Of a DNA stretch of 64,000 nucleotides, positions 52,777 to 61,982 are shown one piece after another (the first letter of the stretch is position 1; each line of letters starts with the position of its first letter). This DNA is from Bacteroidetes bacterium UBA7662 (lineage in GTDB: Bacteria; Bacteroidota; Bacteroidia; UBA7662), in assembly GCA_002483345.1 (NCBI GenBank), contig DLHS01000015.1, positions 156,473 to 220,472 on the forward strand. Reading direction: 5' to 3'. The notes beneath the pieces were generated by a model. That model saw only the letters and a list, made by a program, of their open reading frames with translations. It was not told the DNA's origin and did not search any database. A program made the position numbers and the translations under genes.

Positions 52777-53306
52777 TGCGGATTGGATTGCTGAGTGATA
52801 CACATGGTTATCTCGATGATAAGGTGTTAAAGTACTTTGCGGAGGTGGACGAAATATGGCATGCCGGTGATATAGGACAAGTTGCACTGACAGACAAGCT
52901 GGCAAAGTTCAAACCTGTCAGAGCTGTTTACGGTAATATTGATGATGCTGTAGTCAGGAGGCAATTCTCTGAAGAACAGCTATTTGAAGTAGATGGTTTA
53001 AAGGTTTACATGACACACATTGGCGGTTACCCGGGGCGCTATCCTGCCCGCATCAGGGAGCAACTAAAACGATACCAGCCCGGTTTGTTCATCTGCGGTC
53101 ATTCTCACATCCTCAAGGTAATGCCTGATCCTCAGTTCAGACTTTTACATATCAATCCGGGTGCCGCCGGTAATCATGGCTTCCATCTGGTAAAAACCAT
53201 TGTACGCTTCAGTATCACCGCCGGTAAAATACACGATTTACAGGTGATAGAGCTGGGAGCAAGGGCCTCAGCGGATTTCGTTGAAGTCGGCATCAAAACG
53301 CCTTAG
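52776..53306 (+). CDS. YfcE/MJ0936-type metallophosphoesterase
   Basis: The 176-residue protein starts at ATG 52776, one base inside the upstream stop (GTG at 52773 is an alternative). The metallophosphoesterase motifs are SDTHG (7-11), HAGDI, GNID and GHSHILK, with the His-rich C-terminal NPGA stretch. The family hydrolyses phosphodiesters using two Mn2+/Ni2+ ions; the natural substrate is unknown. The last 39 bp overlap the 3' end of the convergent minus-strand gene. Confidence 0.9.
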   Translation: MRIGLLSDTHGYLDDKVLKYFAEVDEIWHAGDIGQVALTDKLAKFKPVRAVYGNIDDAVVRRQFSEEQLFEVDGLKVYMTHIGGYPGRYPARIREQLKRYQPGLFICGHSHILKVMPDPQFRLLHINPGAAGNHGFHLVKTIVRFSITAGKIHDLQVIELGARASADFVEVGIKTP

Positions 53307-54242
53307 TTTGCCGGCAGGTGTTTCCAGAAAAGTGATGGTTTGTCCGTCTTTGTTAAAGATTTTATCCGAAGGAAAGCCAAAAGGGGTAAGGTAAGATTGC
53401 AGAATAGTGCCATATACGGCATCTTCCCAGTCACGGAAAACAGCATCATTTTTTTTCTCATCCGGTACCTTTACCGATAAAGCAATGGCTGGATCTTCCG
53501 TATCCGGAAATTCGATGCCATAATCGAAAACAGCATTCATCAGCCAGGCTTTGTAGCTGATTTTGGCATATAACTCATCAAACTGGATAGGATGAAGAGT
53601 GGTGCCATCGAATTTTTCGAAATAGGACTTATAGAATTGCGCCTGCGTGCCGTTATCCAGCAAGGCAGCCATGATGCCCACTTCGCCCATCCGAAGGCTT
53701 ATGGTAAGGGTATTGGTGCCTATTTTAAGATCGTAGGCAGCACCGGGGCTCTTGTAGTCATGTACCCGCAGGATAAACATGGAACCCGGGTCGAAGTTCA
53801 GGTAGGTAACCGGCCTCACCGCACCCTGTAAGACCACGTGCAGTACCCTGAATTTGGCTTTGAAGTCCTCACTTGTCAGAAACGAATTCCGCAGGCTTTT
53901 AACCCGCATACTTTCATAAATCTCGTAGTAGATGACACCATAATACAGATAGACCAGAAAATGATATAACTGAGCCGGTTTGAGCCAGTTCAGCCCATCA
54001 AATCCGGCTGTGAGCAGATCGCCTACAGCCCGGTTCATATAGTTTAAACCCGCATCCCGGGCAGCTCTTGACAGCGGCACCTTGATATCAGGATAACGTA
54101 TGGTACTACCTGTCAGCAGGGTCAGTGTTTTGCCTTGCAAATGGTATTTGCTGATGAGCCAGTCGGGAAACAGTTGTACCAGATCCTCCTTGGGGTCAAT
54201 CTTTACACCGGTTATCATACAACGGTCGAAGCGGAAATCCAT
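53268..54242 (-). CDS. unknown protein with N-terminal zinc-finger-like Cys motif
   Basis: The 324-residue protein starts at 54242 (MDFRFDRCMITG); longer forms from 54350 would overlap the DUF5522 gene by 80 bp in another frame. No family is recognised. The opening RCMITG resembles the first half of a small zinc finger of HNH/McrA type in Bacteroidota proteins, but no second Cys pair follows. The middle (about 75-180) is helical and aromatic, and the rest alternates strands. It is the last gene of purB-DUF5522-this gene, 28 bp after DUF5522, and overlaps the convergent phosphodiesterase gene. Confidence 0.7.
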   Translation of the reverse strand: MDFRFDRCMITGVKIDPKEDLVQLFPDWLISKYHLQGKTLTLLTGSTIRYPDIKVPLSRAARDAGLNYMNRAVGDLLTAGFDGLNWLKPAQLYHFLVYLYYGVIYYEIYESMRVKSLRNSFLTSEDFKAKFRVLHVVLQGAVRPVTYLNFDPGSMFILRVHDYKSPGAAYDLKIGTNTLTISLRMGEVGIMAALLDNGTQAQFYKSYFEKFDGTTLHPIQFDELYAKISYKAWLMNAVFDYGIEFPDTEDPAIALSVKVPDEKKNDAVFRDWEDAVYGTILQSYLTPFGFPSDKIFNKDGQTITFLETPAGKLRRFDADFNEIR

Positions 54243-54270
54243 TTGTTCAAACGGATCGTAAACAGGGGTG

Positions 54271-54462
54271 TCAATCACGCAGCGGGCGTTTTTTTGAATG
54301 CAGTAATTTGCTTGTTTCGAAGTATGGTGTGGCTTGTTTGGAGAAACCAAAGGGGCAATGCCTGCAACTGTTGCGACAGCAGTAGCCTCTGCGGCTCAGA
54401 TAGACCTCCGTAAAAACGTAAAGTCCTTTTTCATTCACATAATAGTCGACGCCTTCTTCCAT
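54271..54462 (-). CDS. DUF5522 small Cys-rich protein
   Basis: This 63-residue protein is too short to be obvious but is well supported. MEEGVDYYVNEKGLYVFT opens it, and Cys28-Cys29-x3-Cys33-x-His35-Cys36 (GYCCRNSCRHCPFG) is the hallmark of DUF5522. Four clustered Cys suggest a metal or Fe-S site. The start at 54462 is one base after the purB stop. Function is unknown; small proteins of this family are widespread in Bacteroidota and other bacteria. Confidence 0.85.
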   Translation of the reverse strand: MEEGVDYYVNEKGLYVFTEVYLSRRGYCCRNSCRHCPFGFSKQATPYFETSKLLHSKKRPLRD

Positions 54463-54463
54463 T

Positions 54464-55813
54464 TCAGAATCCGATACCCGTATAATTCCAGGGAGTAATT
54501 TCGGAAAGTTCCGCCTTGATTGTATCGGAGACAGCCAATGTTTCGATAAAATTTCTGATTTCCTTTTCCCCAATGGCTGTTCCGGTTCGGGTAAGGGCTT
54601 TCAGCGCCTCGTAAGGTTTTTCAAAGCCTTCCCGGCGCAAGATGGTTTGAATGGCCTCGGCTACAACTGCCCAGTTCGCCTCAAGATCACGGCGGATAGC
54701 TGTTTCATTGACCAGAATTTTGCCAAGCCCTTTTTCCAGAGAACGGTAAGCAATCAGGGTATGGGCAAAGGGGAGTCCCAGATTTCTTAAAACAGTCGAA
54801 TCAGTGAGATCCCGCTGCAACCTGGAAACGGGCAGTTTGGCAGAAAGATGCTCCAACAGGGCATTAGCAATGCCGAAATTGCCCTCCGCATTTTCAAAAT
54901 CAATGGGGTTAACCTTGTGGGGCATGGCAGAGGAACCTACTTCACCGGCTTTTACCTGCTGGCGGAAGTAATTCATGCTGATGTAACTCCACATATCGCG
55001 ACTCAGGTCAAGCAAGATGGTGTTGATACGTTTCTGGTTATCGCAAAGGGCTGCCAGGTAGTCATAATGTTCAATCTGGGTCGTATGCTGATAGCGATGC
55101 AGAGACAGTATATCACCCACGAAATGATTACCGAAACCTATCCAGTCGTGATCGGGATAGGCCACCTGATGGGCATTAAAATTGCCGGTAGCACCTCCGA
55201 ATTTAGCCCCGAAGGGAATCTGATCGAGCATTTCCAGCTGATTCCGCAATCTTTCAACAAAAACCATGAGCTCTTTTCCCAAACGGGTAGGAGAAGCCGG
55301 CTGGCCGTGGGTATGGGCAAGCATGGGAATATTTTGCCAGGTATGTGCCTGCGCCTCCAGCTGATCGATGAGTTGCACCAGCATGGGTACCATCACTTCC
55401 TGCATGGCATCGCGCAACGAGAGGGGAATGGCGGTGTTGTTGATGTCCTGAGAAGTCAGACCAAAATGAACAAACTCAAGACGCTCCTGACTGCCAAGGG
55501 CTGTCAATTTGTCTTTTACAAAATACTCCACCGCTTTTACGTCGTGGTTGGTGGTTTTTTCAGTGTCTTTGATTTGCTGGGCATCTTCCAGGGAGAAATC
55601 TGCTGCAATTCTTCTGAGCGCTGCTCTTTCAGACTCACTGAAGTCGCTTAGTCCCTGAAGTTTCTGTGCCGCCAAAGCAATTAAATACTCCACTTCCACA
55701 TGTACCCGGTAGCGGATCAGCGCAAATTCGCTGAAATATCCTGAAAGCGTAGCCGTCTGGCGGTGGTAGCGGCCGTCGGCGGGAGAAATGGCGGTAAGGG
55801 GGCTCAATGACAT
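54464..55813 (-). CDS. purB: adenylosuccinate lyase
   Basis: The 449-residue protein starts at 55813 (MSLSPLTAISPADGRY); the in-frame Met at 55894 lies beyond the likely promoter. The fumarase/aspartase superfamily signature SSAMPHKVNPIDFENAEGN is at 294-312, and the general-acid His is near 169 (THGQPASPT). It cleaves adenylosuccinate and SAICAR to AMP and AICAR plus fumarate. Opening PADGRY and the length fit the E. coli-like long branch. A DUF5522 gene follows after one base. Confidence 0.97.
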   Translation of the reverse strand: MSLSPLTAISPADGRYHRQTATLSGYFSEFALIRYRVHVEVEYLIALAAQKLQGLSDFSESERAALRRIAADFSLEDAQQIKDTEKTTNHDVKAVEYFVKDKLTALGSQERLEFVHFGLTSQDINNTAIPLSLRDAMQEVMVPMLVQLIDQLEAQAHTWQNIPMLAHTHGQPASPTRLGKELMVFVERLRNQLEMLDQIPFGAKFGGATGNFNAHQVAYPDHDWIGFGNHFVGDILSLHRYQHTTQIEHYDYLAALCDNQKRINTILLDLSRDMWSYISMNYFRQQVKAGEVGSSAMPHKVNPIDFENAEGNFGIANALLEHLSAKLPVSRLQRDLTDSTVLRNLGLPFAHTLIAYRSLEKGLGKILVNETAIRRDLEANWAVVAEAIQTILRREGFEKPYEALKALTRTGTAIGEKEIRNFIETLAVSDTIKAELSEITPWNYTGIGF

Positions 55814-55871
55814 AGGGCTGGCTGCAATGATGTAATTTTGGTGCGATTTATGAGTTAATCGCTTGTCGCTG

Positions 55872-55879
55872 CAAAAGTA
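55872..55879 (-). promoter_or_regulatory. candidate -7 element for purB
   Basis: On the minus strand TACTTTTG fits TAnnTTTG, 58 bases before the purB ATG; the plus-strand DUF4294 gene starts 24 bases to the right. Confidence 0.5.
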
Positions 55880-55902
55880 GTAATACCCTGTCAAAAAAGC
55901 CG

Positions 55903-56526
55903 ATGAAATCCGCTGTCATCCTGTTTGTCGCCCTAATTATTTTGCTGTCAGGCAGCAGCCTCTCCGCACAGACAATCGCCGTTGATGCACCCAAAGGCAG
56001 CATGGAATTACCTGCCTATATTGATGAAAACGGAGATACCGTAGCCGTGGTTTTTCTGAATCCGGTAAACATCATCAGTAAGCGGCAATTCAGAAACAAA
56101 AGGGATGAAGAGCGGTTTAATCGTCTCTACTACAATGTTCTGAAGGCCTACCCGCTGGCCAAAGTGGCCGGCTCGGAACTGCGTAAACTGGAAGCAAAAC
56201 TCGATACCCTGCCGGAATACAAGCACAAAGCGGCCAGTAAGCAGGTAGAGGAAGCCCTCAAAAAACGATACAAAGCAGAATTGATGCAGTTAACCGTCAG
56301 TCAGGGTAAAATTCTTATCAAACTCATCGACCGGGAAACAGATAAAACGTCCTATGAGCTTATCAAAGAGTTCAGAGGTGGCTTTTCTGCCTTCATGTGG
56401 CAAAGTCTTGCCGGCTTGTTCGGTACCAACCTGAAATCCGGTTACGATGCGCAGGAAGACCGCGATATTGAGGTCATCCTCAATATGATTGAGGCAAGGG
56501 AGCGGGCAGGGGTACCGCTTCGGTAG
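55903..56526 (+). CDS. DUF4294 exported protein
   Basis: The 207-residue protein has a signal peptide ending near residue 23 (SLSAQ). The DUF4294 core covers about 40-200: DTVAVVFLNPVNIISKRQ, RFNRLYYNVLKAYPLAKVAG and a C-terminal FSAFMWQSLAGLFGTNLKSGY stretch. The family is confined to Bacteroidota, with many Arg/Lys-rich helices and no known function. It is monocistronic and divergent from purB. Confidence 0.85.
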   Translation: MKSAVILFVALIILLSGSSLSAQTIAVDAPKGSMELPAYIDENGDTVAVVFLNPVNIISKRQFRNKRDEERFNRLYYNVLKAYPLAKVAGSELRKLEAKLDTLPEYKHKAASKQVEEALKKRYKAELMQLTVSQGKILIKLIDRETDKTSYELIKEFRGGFSAFMWQSLAGLFGTNLKSGYDAQEDRDIEVILNMIEARERAGVPLR

Positions 56527-56678
56527 TTGAGAGTGAGCTTGTTTGGCCAATCAGCCAGTTTTTAATGAACGGGTTGGGTTAACCCGACCCGTGCTGTCCG
56601 CAAAGGATCGGTCTTGACCGACCCCTTTGAGCGACTCACACACTGGTTCATGCTCTCAACTGGCTGACTCTCTCAACT
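56525..56678. repeat. nested inverted-repeat element (MITE-like)
   Basis: Outer arms AGTTGAGAG (56525-56533) and CTCTCAACT (56670-56678, a second copy at 56653-56661) enclose TCAGCCAG (56551-56558) and CTGGCTGA (56660-56667). Inside are a near-perfect 20-bp palindrome centred on GTTAAC (56571-56590) and a second stem-loop at 56601-56628. The first arm overlaps the DUF4294 stop codon. It has no coding capacity. Confidence 0.55.
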
Positions 56679-56685
56679 CCAACAG

Positions 56686-56693
56686 TATATTTG
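56686..56693 (+). promoter_or_regulatory. candidate -7 element abutting bshB1
   Basis: TATATTTG fits TAnnTTTG and ends four bases before the ATG at 56698, implying a near-leaderless message. Confidence 0.4.
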
Positions 56694-56697
56694 CTGA

Positions 56698-57414
56698 ATG
56701 AAACTAGACCTTCTGGCGTTTGCCGCTCATCCGGATGATGTAGAGCTGAGCTGTTCCGGTACTCTTGTGAAACACATCCGGCAAGGAAAAAAGGCCGGTA
56801 TTGTGGATTTGACAAGGGGAGAACTGGGTACCAGGGGCAGTGCCGAATTGAGAGACAAGGAAGCCGCTGAGGCAAGCCGGATTATGGGGATCCATTACCG
56901 GCATAACCTCCGGTTGAGAGATGGCTTTTTCGAAAAAAACGAGGCAAGCCTGCTGGCAATCATACAGCAAATCCGGCTTTGTCAACCCGATGTGGTGCTG
57001 GCCAATGCGGTGGCAGACCGCCACATCGACCACGGCCGTGCGGCAGATCTGGTGGCAGATGCCTGTTTCCTCAGTGGTTTAAGGAAGATTGAAACCAGCT
57101 GGGAAGGGAAACCACAAACGGCCTGGCGGCCCAAAGCAGTATATCATTATATACAGGATCGTTACATCAGGCCCGACCTGGTAGTAGATATCACCGACAG
57201 CTTTGTCATTAAATTAGATTCAATTAAAGCTTTCAGTTCTCAGTTTTATAGTGCTGATTCAGAAGAGCCTATGACGCCAATAAGTACACCTGACTTTGCC
57301 GCGTTTCACGAAGCACGGGCCAGAGAAATGGGACGTATTATCTCGGTTACCTATGGTGAAGGATTTACAGCAGCACGTGCACCAGGCGTAAAAGATCTGA
57401 CAGAATTGTTGTGA
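56698..57414 (+). CDS. bshB1: bacillithiol biosynthesis deacetylase BshB1
   Basis: The 238-residue LmbE/PIG-L deacetylase has the zinc motif AHPDD at 10-14, LTRGELGTRG (38-47) and RHIDHGRAADLV (about 108-119), all BshB1-like. It removes the acetyl group from GlcNAc-malate, the second step of bacillithiol synthesis. bshA and bshC are not in this window. The stop overlaps the GTG start of the Nramp-like transporter, so thiol synthesis and the transporter are co-expressed. Confidence 0.93.
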   Translation: MKLDLLAFAAHPDDVELSCSGTLVKHIRQGKKAGIVDLTRGELGTRGSAELRDKEAAEASRIMGIHYRHNLRLRDGFFEKNEASLLAIIQQIRLCQPDVVLANAVADRHIDHGRAADLVADACFLSGLRKIETSWEGKPQTAWRPKAVYHYIQDRYIRPDLVVDITDSFVIKLDSIKAFSSQFYSADSEEPMTPISTPDFAAFHEARAREMGRIISVTYGEGFTAARAPGVKDLTELL

Positions 57415-58658
57415 GCAGGGCTGCAGACTGGAAACAGGCCATCGGTCCCGGTTTGTTGTATGCCGGTGCCGCGGTAGGGGTGTCGCACATCGTACAGTCG
57501 ACCCGGGCAGGCGCTTTGTATGGCTTTGCCTTGCTGGGTTTTGTGGTGCTGGTTAATGTGCTGAAATATCCTTTTTTTGAGTTTGGAGCCCGTTATACGG
57601 CTGCAACCGGCGATTCTTTGCTGGCAGGCTACCGCAAACTCGGAAAATGGGTTTTACCGGCCTTTGTAATACTCACGCTGGTTACCATGTTTCCTATTCT
57701 GGCAGCCATCAGTTCGGTGTTTACAGGTATTGTCCTTCAGATTTTAGCTCCTGAACTTGCCCCCATGAGTATTCACGGTATGGCATTGGCCGGCTGTGTC
57801 CTGTTGCTGATGCTGGGAAGGTATAAAATCCTCGATCGCAGCATGCGGCTGATTATGCTGCTACTGACAGTAACTACCCTGGTTGCGGCCCTGGCTGCCC
57901 TGTCACAACTACCCCTGCTCGAAAAAGCCGCTTCCGGTAGCTTCAGCTGGGATATTCCAGGTCTCCTTTTTCTCATCGCCTTTGCCGGTTGGATGCCTAC
58001 ACCGGTTGATTCATCCGTCTGGCAGTCTTTATGGACACTCGAAAAGCGAAAAACCGTTGGTGTCCTCTCCTGGAAAGCCATCAAATTTGATTTTGACATC
58101 GGCTACTGGCTGAGCATGGTACTCGCCCTTTTATTTGTTTTTCTTGGGGGTGTGGTTTTGTTTGCCACCGGTGCAAAGGTACCGGCCCAGGGTGCAGCTT
58201 TTACAGCCGCCTTTCTTAAAATTTATGTACAACTGCTCGGCCCCTGGGCTTATGGTGTGGTAGCTATCAGCATTTTTGCGACCATTTTCAGCACTTTGCT
58301 CACTGTCATCGATGGTTATCCCAGGGTATTACAGGAATCCTGGCGTTTGCTAAGCAAATCTGAGGAGCCACAAAACAAACATTACTGGATTTCTATGATA
58401 GTTTTTGTAGGAGGGAGTCTGCTTTTACTGACCTTTTATGCCGATTCTATGCTTACCCTGGTAGATCTGGCCACTTCTCTCAGTTTCCTGACCGCGCCGG
58501 TTTTAGGCTGGTGGAATTTCAGACTGATATACCGGTCTGATTTTCCGAAGGAAAACCTGCCCAATAACCGCATGTTGTGGCTGGCAAGGATGGGGTTGGT
58601 ATTCCTGACCGTTTTTTGCGCCTTTTATCTGGCGGATAAGCTTGGCTGGCTGGCTTAA
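57411..58658 (+). CDS. Nramp-related transporter with altered metal-binding motif
   Basis: The 415-residue protein starts at GTG 57411 in the bshB1 stop (GTGA). It has eleven hydrophobic spans with the Nramp first-span pattern GPGLLYAGAAVGVSHIVQST. In true Mn2+/Fe2+ transporters this span carries DPGN and coordinates the metal; here the matching stretch reads AAVGVSHIVQS, with no Asp or Asn, and span six lacks the usual MPH. It therefore belongs to the atypical Nramp-related branch, whose cargo is uncertain. Its end overlaps the convergent metallophosphoesterase gene by 4 bp across a TTAA. Confidence 0.85.
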   Translation: MSRAADWKQAIGPGLLYAGAAVGVSHIVQSTRAGALYGFALLGFVVLVNVLKYPFFEFGARYTAATGDSLLAGYRKLGKWVLPAFVILTLVTMFPILAAISSVFTGIVLQILAPELAPMSIHGMALAGCVLLLMLGRYKILDRSMRLIMLLLTVTTLVAALAALSQLPLLEKAASGSFSWDIPGLLFLIAFAGWMPTPVDSSVWQSLWTLEKRKTVGVLSWKAIKFDFDIGYWLSMVLALLFVFLGGVVLFATGAKVPAQGAAFTAAFLKIYVQLLGPWAYGVVAISIFATIFSTLLTVIDGYPRVLQESWRLLSKSEEPQNKHYWISMIVFVGGSLLLLTFYADSMLTLVDLATSLSFLTAPVLGWWNFRLIYRSDFPKENLPNNRMLWLARMGLVFLTVFCAFYLADKLGWLA

Positions 58659-59914
58659 GCCAATGCCTCCCTCTCCAGCGTTATTACTGTAATTTCCGGC
58701 ATAATACCTACCCGGCCGGGATAGCCAATAAAGCCGAATCCACGGTTCACATACAAATGTTGCTTTCCAAAACTGTAAAGACCTGCCCAGTATGGGTATA
58801 TCCACGAAGCCGGACTCCATTTTATGTAACCCGGTATTTCAACCCCGAACTGCATGCCGTGTGTATGGCCGGATAAGGTCAGATCAATATCAGGCCGCCT
58901 TTGCTGTACCTCCGCTTCAAAATGAGAGGGGTCATGGGAGAGGAGGATGTTAAAAGGTTGTCCGCTAATCTCTGAAGTAGCCTTTTTCAAGTCACCATAC
59001 TGGGAAAAACGGCCACGTGCACCCCAGTTCTCCACGCCCAGCAGGCCGATGGTTTCGCCGTCTTTTTCCAGCAAAGTAGCTTCATTCAACAGCAAACGCC
59101 AGCCCATGGCCGCGTGTACCTGATGCATTTGGGTGAGATTACGCTTTTTATCTGTCTCAGAGGGCCAAACGGTATAATCACCATAATCGTGATTACCGAG
59201 GATGGAATACGTGCCTCCCGGAGCCTGTAAACGGGCAAATTCCTTCATCCAGGGGAATACTTCCTCGGTACGGTTGTTTACCAGGTCGCCGGTGAAGAAG
59301 ATAAAGTCGGGTTTTTGATCCAATACGAGCTCAATACCCCTGGCAACTGCATCCCGGTTGGCAAACGAACCGGAATGGATATCGCTGAGCTGTACTATCC
59401 GACTGCCGTGAAAGGCTTTGGGTAGGTTCGGAAACCTCAGGCGGATGTTCCGGACCTGGTAGTTGTAAGCACCGTACAGCATGCCGAAGCCCATCGATAA
59501 AAAGGGCAAACCGGCCGCTACAACCGCTACGCGGGTCATAAACTCCGACCGGCTGATGTTTCTGGAGGGATCGCTGACGATGCGTGTTTTTTCAGTTTTA
59601 CCACTGATTTTGGTCCATATCCAGTAGAAAAAACCCATGACATCATCTATCAGCAAAAACGGGAGGGTGGCCAGCTTGGTAAAAAAGAGCAAACCGCTGT
59701 AACCGACAGCGATGTTACGGAAACCAGGTTCTGCCTTCTCGAAGCCATATAGGTTGAGTATGATGACAAGCATATAAACCAATACCGCTGCAGCCCAATA
59801 GCTGCGTACAATGGTTTTGGAGGGCTTCTGAAACCGCTTCCAGCGGTACAGTAAACGGAAGGCGTATAAGTCGATACCGAAAAAAACGGCTAGCAGCACA
59901 AACAGATTAAGCAT
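58655..59914 (-). CDS. membrane metallophosphoesterase (YaeI/YkuE-like)
   Basis: The 419-residue protein starts at 59914 (MLNLFVLL); an upstream Met at 59935 is possible. Four hydrophobic segments in the first 165 residues anchor it. The calcineurin-like domain follows with SDIHSG (D-x-H), FTGDLVNN, GNHDYGD, LLSHDP and SGHTHGMQFG, which supply all the metal ligands. Related proteins cleave UDP-diacylglucosamine-like or other phosphodiesters near the membrane; the substrate here is unknown. Confidence 0.93.
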   Translation of the reverse strand: MLNLFVLLAVFFGIDLYAFRLLYRWKRFQKPSKTIVRSYWAAAVLVYMLVIILNLYGFEKAEPGFRNIAVGYSGLLFFTKLATLPFLLIDDVMGFFYWIWTKISGKTEKTRIVSDPSRNISRSEFMTRVAVVAAGLPFLSMGFGMLYGAYNYQVRNIRLRFPNLPKAFHGSRIVQLSDIHSGSFANRDAVARGIELVLDQKPDFIFFTGDLVNNRTEEVFPWMKEFARLQAPGGTYSILGNHDYGDYTVWPSETDKKRNLTQMHQVHAAMGWRLLLNEATLLEKDGETIGLLGVENWGARGRFSQYGDLKKATSEISGQPFNILLSHDPSHFEAEVQQRRPDIDLTLSGHTHGMQFGVEIPGYIKWSPASWIYPYWAGLYSFGKQHLYVNRGFGFIGYPGRVGIMPEITVITLEREALA

Positions 59915-60126
59915 AAAGTATATATGAAGGCACAAAAGCCTGATTACAAATCAACAAGCTATAAAAGGATTTTCGGAGCGTTTGGTTCTTAATTTTTTGA
60001 TAAATCGTTTTCATAGTCACATAACAGAATGGTTGCGGACTGGTCACACAAGCATAAGCCTGCGGTAAAGTAGACGCGGAAATGCTGTCGGAATTTTGTA
60101 GCAGTCAATAAATCGACAAGCAACCA

Positions 60127-61962
60127 ATGAAAAAACATTTACTCAGCATGGCCTTGATTGCAGCTTCGGTTGTAGCACAGGCCCAAAACACGCCTCCCAG
60201 TGTTCCGGGTGCGTATGGTTCAACCACAGTGGTTGTACCACCATCTCCTTTAAAATACCAGGTGGTATTTATCGGAGGCTATGATTCTGTAGCCACTGTA
60301 GACAACAACGGTCAGCCGAATGGCAACGCGCTTGCGAAACAATGGCATGACTTCATCGGCTTTACCAAAGACAATACACCAGGTAGTGCTGACCTGGGTT
60401 GGATAACCATCAACCATGAAATGGTTCAGGCCAATCCAAAAATCGGCGATGGCGGTGGTATGACCGTTTTCAAAATCAAAAAAAGCGGTGACAGCATTCA
60501 GGTAGTGAATCAAACACTTGCAGACGGACGTACAGGCAAGTTTTTCAACGTTGACTTTACACCTACTGGTCAAACAGGCATGAACTGTGGCGGTATACAG
60601 GCCGCTGATGGTCGTATATGGACTGCTGAAGAGTGGTTTCAATCATCCAATGCGGGTATTTTTGCCAATGGTGGTGGTATTACAGATACTTCAGATTTTG
60701 TAATCGGCACTACATCATCTGCAGGTTTTCCCGGATTTAACGGCGAAACCATCAAACGGTATCAGAACCTCAATTATGTAACAGAAATTAACCCAAAAAC
60801 AGCTAAATCTGTTCGCAAACAGTACAACTGGGGTCGTGGAGGCTGGGAAGCGGGTGTGATTATGTCCGACAACAAGACAGTTTATCTTGGTATTGATGAG
60901 TCGCCTGCGCCTTGGGTTAAGTTTGTAGCCAACACCGCCAATGACTTTACTTCAGGCAATTTGTTTGCCTTGAAAGCGGATGGTAACTGGGTGCAAATTC
61001 CCAATACTAATATCGATTCGCTGGATAAAGTATCAGAGCTTGCGATTCGTCGCGGTGCGGCCATGTATAACAGAGTAGAATGGCTGGCTGAATACAACGG
61101 AAAAATTTACTTCACAGAAACCGGCCGTGATGACATAGGTTCTGCCTGGCAGAACTCATTTAACATGGGTGGTACGATTGATGCGCATTGGGTAGAGGCA
61201 GTTCGTATCCGTCACCCTGAATTGGCTGCTCAAACCGATGATTCTGTTAAAAACTTCTTCCTGAAACGCAATTTCAAAGATTATTATGGTCGTGTGAATG
61301 TGTTTGACCCTGCAACCAATCAGGTAAGTGTATTCATTGAAGGTGGCCCTTATCTGCCCGTAGGTGAACCAGGTGCATATCCTACCAATCACCTTTCTAA
61401 CCCGGATGGTATTGGCTTCATGAAAATTGGTCAGAAGACCTTCATGGTCGTCCAGGAAGATTTAAACGGCCTTTCTTTCGGCCGTATGCCAGCCGGGATA
61501 ACTACCCCGAGTTGTGAGGCGTATCTCTACGATATGACGGATCCTAACCCAACCATTGCCAAGCTCAAGCGGATTGCCGTTACACCGGCAGGCGCTGAAA
61601 TAACAGGCGTAAGCTATATTGAGGATGGAGATGTACTTTTAATCAATAACCAGCATCCCAATACCAGCAACCCCTTCCCTAATAACAATTCTTTTACGTT
61701 TGCCCTGAGCGGCTGGAGTAATTTCGTTACTTCCTTGTACGACGAGCCTGCATTTGACGGTAACAGCTTCCAGATCTGGCCAAATCCAGCTTCCCGTGAG
61801 CTTCACTTCAACGAAAAAAGTGACATCGTTATCCGCGATATGCAGGGCAAGCAGGTGAAAGCTGCTAAAAATGCAGAAATAATCGACATCTATGACCTCA
61901 AAGCCGGCACCTATGTGGTGATCAATGGCAAAGGTCAGTCGCAGAAACTGATCATTCAGTAG
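60127..61962 (+). CDS. PhoX-like phosphatase with T9SS sorting domain
   Basis: The 611-residue protein has a signal peptide ending near residue 20 (AQAQN). The PhoX/DUF839 propeller has GWITINHEMV (about 96-105), the MNCGGIQ...TAEEW stretch (about 156-174) and an NPDGIGF...EDLNG region (about 432-450), which in PhoX hold calcium/iron ligands. Residues about 547-611 (IWPNPASREL, IRDMQGKQV) are a type A T9SS sorting domain. It is likely an exported Ca2+/Fe3+-dependent phosphatase that frees phosphate from esters. The gene ends at a TTCG-loop terminator. Confidence 0.88.
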   Translation: MKKHLLSMALIAASVVAQAQNTPPSVPGAYGSTTVVVPPSPLKYQVVFIGGYDSVATVDNNGQPNGNALAKQWHDFIGFTKDNTPGSADLGWITINHEMVQANPKIGDGGGMTVFKIKKSGDSIQVVNQTLADGRTGKFFNVDFTPTGQTGMNCGGIQAADGRIWTAEEWFQSSNAGIFANGGGITDTSDFVIGTTSSAGFPGFNGETIKRYQNLNYVTEINPKTAKSVRKQYNWGRGGWEAGVIMSDNKTVYLGIDESPAPWVKFVANTANDFTSGNLFALKADGNWVQIPNTNIDSLDKVSELAIRRGAAMYNRVEWLAEYNGKIYFTETGRDDIGSAWQNSFNMGGTIDAHWVEAVRIRHPELAAQTDDSVKNFFLKRNFKDYYGRVNVFDPATNQVSVFIEGGPYLPVGEPGAYPTNHLSNPDGIGFMKIGQKTFMVVQEDLNGLSFGRMPAGITTPSCEAYLYDMTDPNPTIAKLKRIAVTPAGAEITGVSYIEDGDVLLINNQHPNTSNPFPNNNSFTFALSGWSNFVTSLYDEPAFDGNSFQIWPNPASRELHFNEKSDIVIRDMQGKQVKAAKNAEIIDIYDLKAGTYVVINGKGQSQKLIIQ

Positions 61963-61982
61963 TATTCAATTCATGAGAGGGA

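Noticed and set aside
54848..55651. 267-codon plus-strand frame inside purB
   Set aside because: Antisense of the adenylosuccinate lyase core; no promoter or start context.
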